Shown here piece after piece: positions 62,118 to 64,000 of a stretch of DNA of 64,000 nt. The notes beneath the pieces were generated by a model. It was not told the DNA's origin. It made no database searches and saw only the letters and a program-made list of their open reading frames with translations. Positions within the stretch are counted from its first letter, which is position 1, and each line of letters opens with the position of its first letter. The DNA is taken from positions 225,784 through 289,783 of the forward strand of contig WTXI01000035.1 in the NCBI GenBank assembly GCA_022376515.1, written 5' to 3'. Both the position numbers and the translations under genes were made by a program. Origin of the DNA: Lactifluus volemus. Its lineage: Eukaryota > Basidiomycota > Agaricomycetes > Russulales > Russulaceae.

Positions 62118-62420
62118 GACGGTCCGGAAATTTGCTAAAACAAGTTCACGAAAAGCGGTCAAAATTTTGTACTGTTCTGTGGTTCGTATGCGGGCATATG
62201 TCAAAACGTCATGAACATTGAGAACCCTCTGTCACCCATTGTTGTCCGTTTTCTTCCATGCTCAAAGGTAGACTAGACACCAGGCAACGAAGATTTGAGA
62301 TACAAATAATTTGGAGCACATTGGACCCGGGTGGGCGCTTGGATCCAAATCCAAACGCCGCGGGAATAAGTTACTGTACTACTCGCGGCGTGACGGAACT
62401 TGAAGCTCCTTCGCATCATA

Positions 62421-64000
62421 TCAATTCTCGAAGCGCATGCGTTCCTCCGCAAGAATAGAGGCCGCCTCTGGAAAACGCGGAGTGACTATGCACTCGTACG
62501 GCACAGGGTGGCTGCATCCCATTACGTCAGCTCGAGGTTTGAAACTCCTTGGCCAGAAAGAAAGAGAGAGAACTCACACGATCAAGCCTACAATCACGAG
62601 CGTGTCCGTGTCCGGTTTTATTTCCCTCCCATTGTCATCCCGCGCACGCTCGATGTTGGCCGCCCACAACATCCGTGCGGTGTTAATAAAGAGCGTATCG
62701 TTAGCCAGATCCCTAGCTACGCAGACCCGCCGGCCGAATCCAAACGAGACGTGTCCTTGCCGATTCGTTTCTAGAGGTCCAGACGATAACCCTCCGTGCT
62801 CGTCGTCGAGGTGTCGCTCTGGTCGGAACTGATCGGCGTCTTGACCGAATACGGCTCGGTCGTGATTGCAGTGCCAGATGTTGGCCATGCAGACGGTGCC
62901 TTTGGGTACGAACGTGCCTTTGTACCAATCTTCTTCGCTTGAGGCATGGGTATACCAAATGGCGTGGAAGGGCGCCAGCGAAGGATCTCTTTGATGATCG
63001 CGTGCAGGTACGGAAGGCGAGGGCTATCGGCAAACGTAGGAAGACGTTCACGACCGATCACGGCGTCCAATTCGGCTTGAGCTCGACGCTGCACATCTGG
63101 GAAGGCAATCATAGCCAGAGTCCACCAACTCAGAGTGGTGGCAGTCGTTTCGGAACCAGCAAGACTGTGTGTATGATGATGCTTTCGTATCTTATCATGT
63201 CAAATTACCTAAAAAAAAGATTTTTTTTAATGCATGCTTACTATAAGACTCCAGCCAGGAATGTCATTTCGGGATCGCTGAGATGATTGTGATCAGGACG
63301 CTGTAACAATGACGCGCCGAAACTCGGACGGTCCGATCCATTGGCCTACAGAAAGTCATCTCGTCAGCTAGGATAGCTATGGGCTACTTTGTAATGTCAA
63401 CTGCATACAAGGTCGACTCTGACACGATTGAGAAGGCCTTGAAACATTCATAGTCCTCAGTGTACTGTCGTAAGCCTTCCCTCTTCCATCTTGCGAATCT
63501 TTCAAGTACCTCCAAGTCAGCACACGCAGCGAGGTAATAAAGAAATCCTCAAGACCTTTCGGGAATATACATCATCCAGGGGAGTATGTTGACCAAAAAG
63601 GACTCGGGGTTGCGGCGTGGTTGATACGATTAAATGTTGCTCGATTCTTTCTATGGTTTGATTATGCTCTGACGTAGTAAGTGTCGGGTAGTCGTAAACG
63701 ATGGACATGATCGTGGACGCCGCTAGACGCTGAAATTCCTTATCTCGATTACAGCTCGCAGAGGACGACAGAACCGACAAGGCCAAAATCGTGGCTTCTT
63801 TCATCTGAATAGGATGATAATTTCGCACTGCCCTTTTGGTGAGAGCTTCGTGCGCGGCGCGGCGCATGCGACGCCAGCTATATAAAAAGGACGACAATGA
63901 GTTGACTCGTTTTTTTATTAAAAAAAATAAGGAGTGGTACTCACCGCTCGCCGTTAGTCTGAAACGGGAGCAGTAGATCATTGGTAAGTACTTTTTGCAC
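62421..64000 (-). pseudogene. Cytochrome P450, frameshifted, 5' end beyond window
   Basis: Heme-thiolate monooxygenase of the basidiomycete-expanded type, probably ER-anchored. Recognisable from N to C: WRRMRRAAHEAL (C-helix), MMYIPERFARWKREGLRQYT, I-helix LAGSETTATTL, ExxR in KEILRWRP, FRPERH (PERF-like) and heme loop FGFGRRVCVARDLAN with the cysteine ligand. The C-terminus ends ERMRFEN at 62421. Splice sites fit. Three single-base-type frameshifts disrupt it: near 63620 (after ERIEQH), near 63460 (GAATG where GAAATG is expected) and near 62948 (three C where four are needed before HASSEEDWY). Either a recent pseudogene or uncorrected sequencing indels. The start codon lies outside the window. 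Confidence 0.85.

Overview
The window looks like nuclear DNA of an Agaricomycete (mushroom-forming basidiomycete) fungus. Genes are split by many 50-60 bp GT-AG introns. A Goodbye-NACHT-ankyrin STAND receptor, a GH37 trehalase, a basidiomycete-type P450 and a gypsy retroelement are all present. The species cannot be named from sequence alone. I rebuilt gene models by hand from splice sites and checked exon phase. Seven models close as an exact multiple of three with no internal stop: thioredoxin reductase 323 aa, Msp1 356 aa, carboxylesterase CE1 554 aa, the STAND receptor 1118 aa, trehalase 776 aa, and two small membrane-protein candidates.

Layout. 1-7000: sparse, two small putative membrane proteins (850, 3961). 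7035-8422: thioredoxin reductase, minus strand. 8423-11950: promoter-like and non-coding DNA. About 11960-18170 and 22640-28690: the two arms of a 6 kb inverted repeat. Each arm carries a copy of the mitochondrial AAA extractase Msp1, a small single-pass membrane protein, and conserved unknown ORFs. The left Msp1 is frameshifted in its Walker A motif and the right one is intact. The 4.5 kb spacer between the arms holds a relic of a STAND receptor (Goodbye piece and ankyrin piece) with an intact carboxylesterase gene (CE1) between the two pieces.

28690-53830 is a carboxylesterase/STAND-receptor cluster. CE2 is a pseudogene cut off at the arm-B breakpoint. CE3 is intact and divergent from the complete receptor at 34660-38344. 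CE4 and CE5 are tandem near-identical copies. A young 8.3 kb Ty3/gypsy-type element with 506 bp LTRs sits inside intron 2 of CE4. CE5 preserves the empty site, which proves the 5 bp target duplication. The gypsy element lacks a recognisable integrase and carries U5-like fragments in its place.

54000-62120: the upstream region and first exon of a GPI-anchored acid trehalase are tandemly duplicated. The first copy is broken by a 291 bp solo LTR (TSD AACCT). The second copy carries a 721 bp near-perfect palindromic TA-flanked element. The downstream trehalase is complete. 62421-end: a cytochrome P450 (minus strand) with correct splice sites but three frameshifts, running off the window edge.

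The most interesting biology is the repeated physical association of secreted type-B carboxylesterases with Goodbye-NACHT-ankyrin receptors. It is seen once as an intact head-to-head pair and once as a relic, in a region full of duplications, inversions and transposons. Such a layout is what one would expect of a fast-evolving allorecognition or defence locus, but this is inference.
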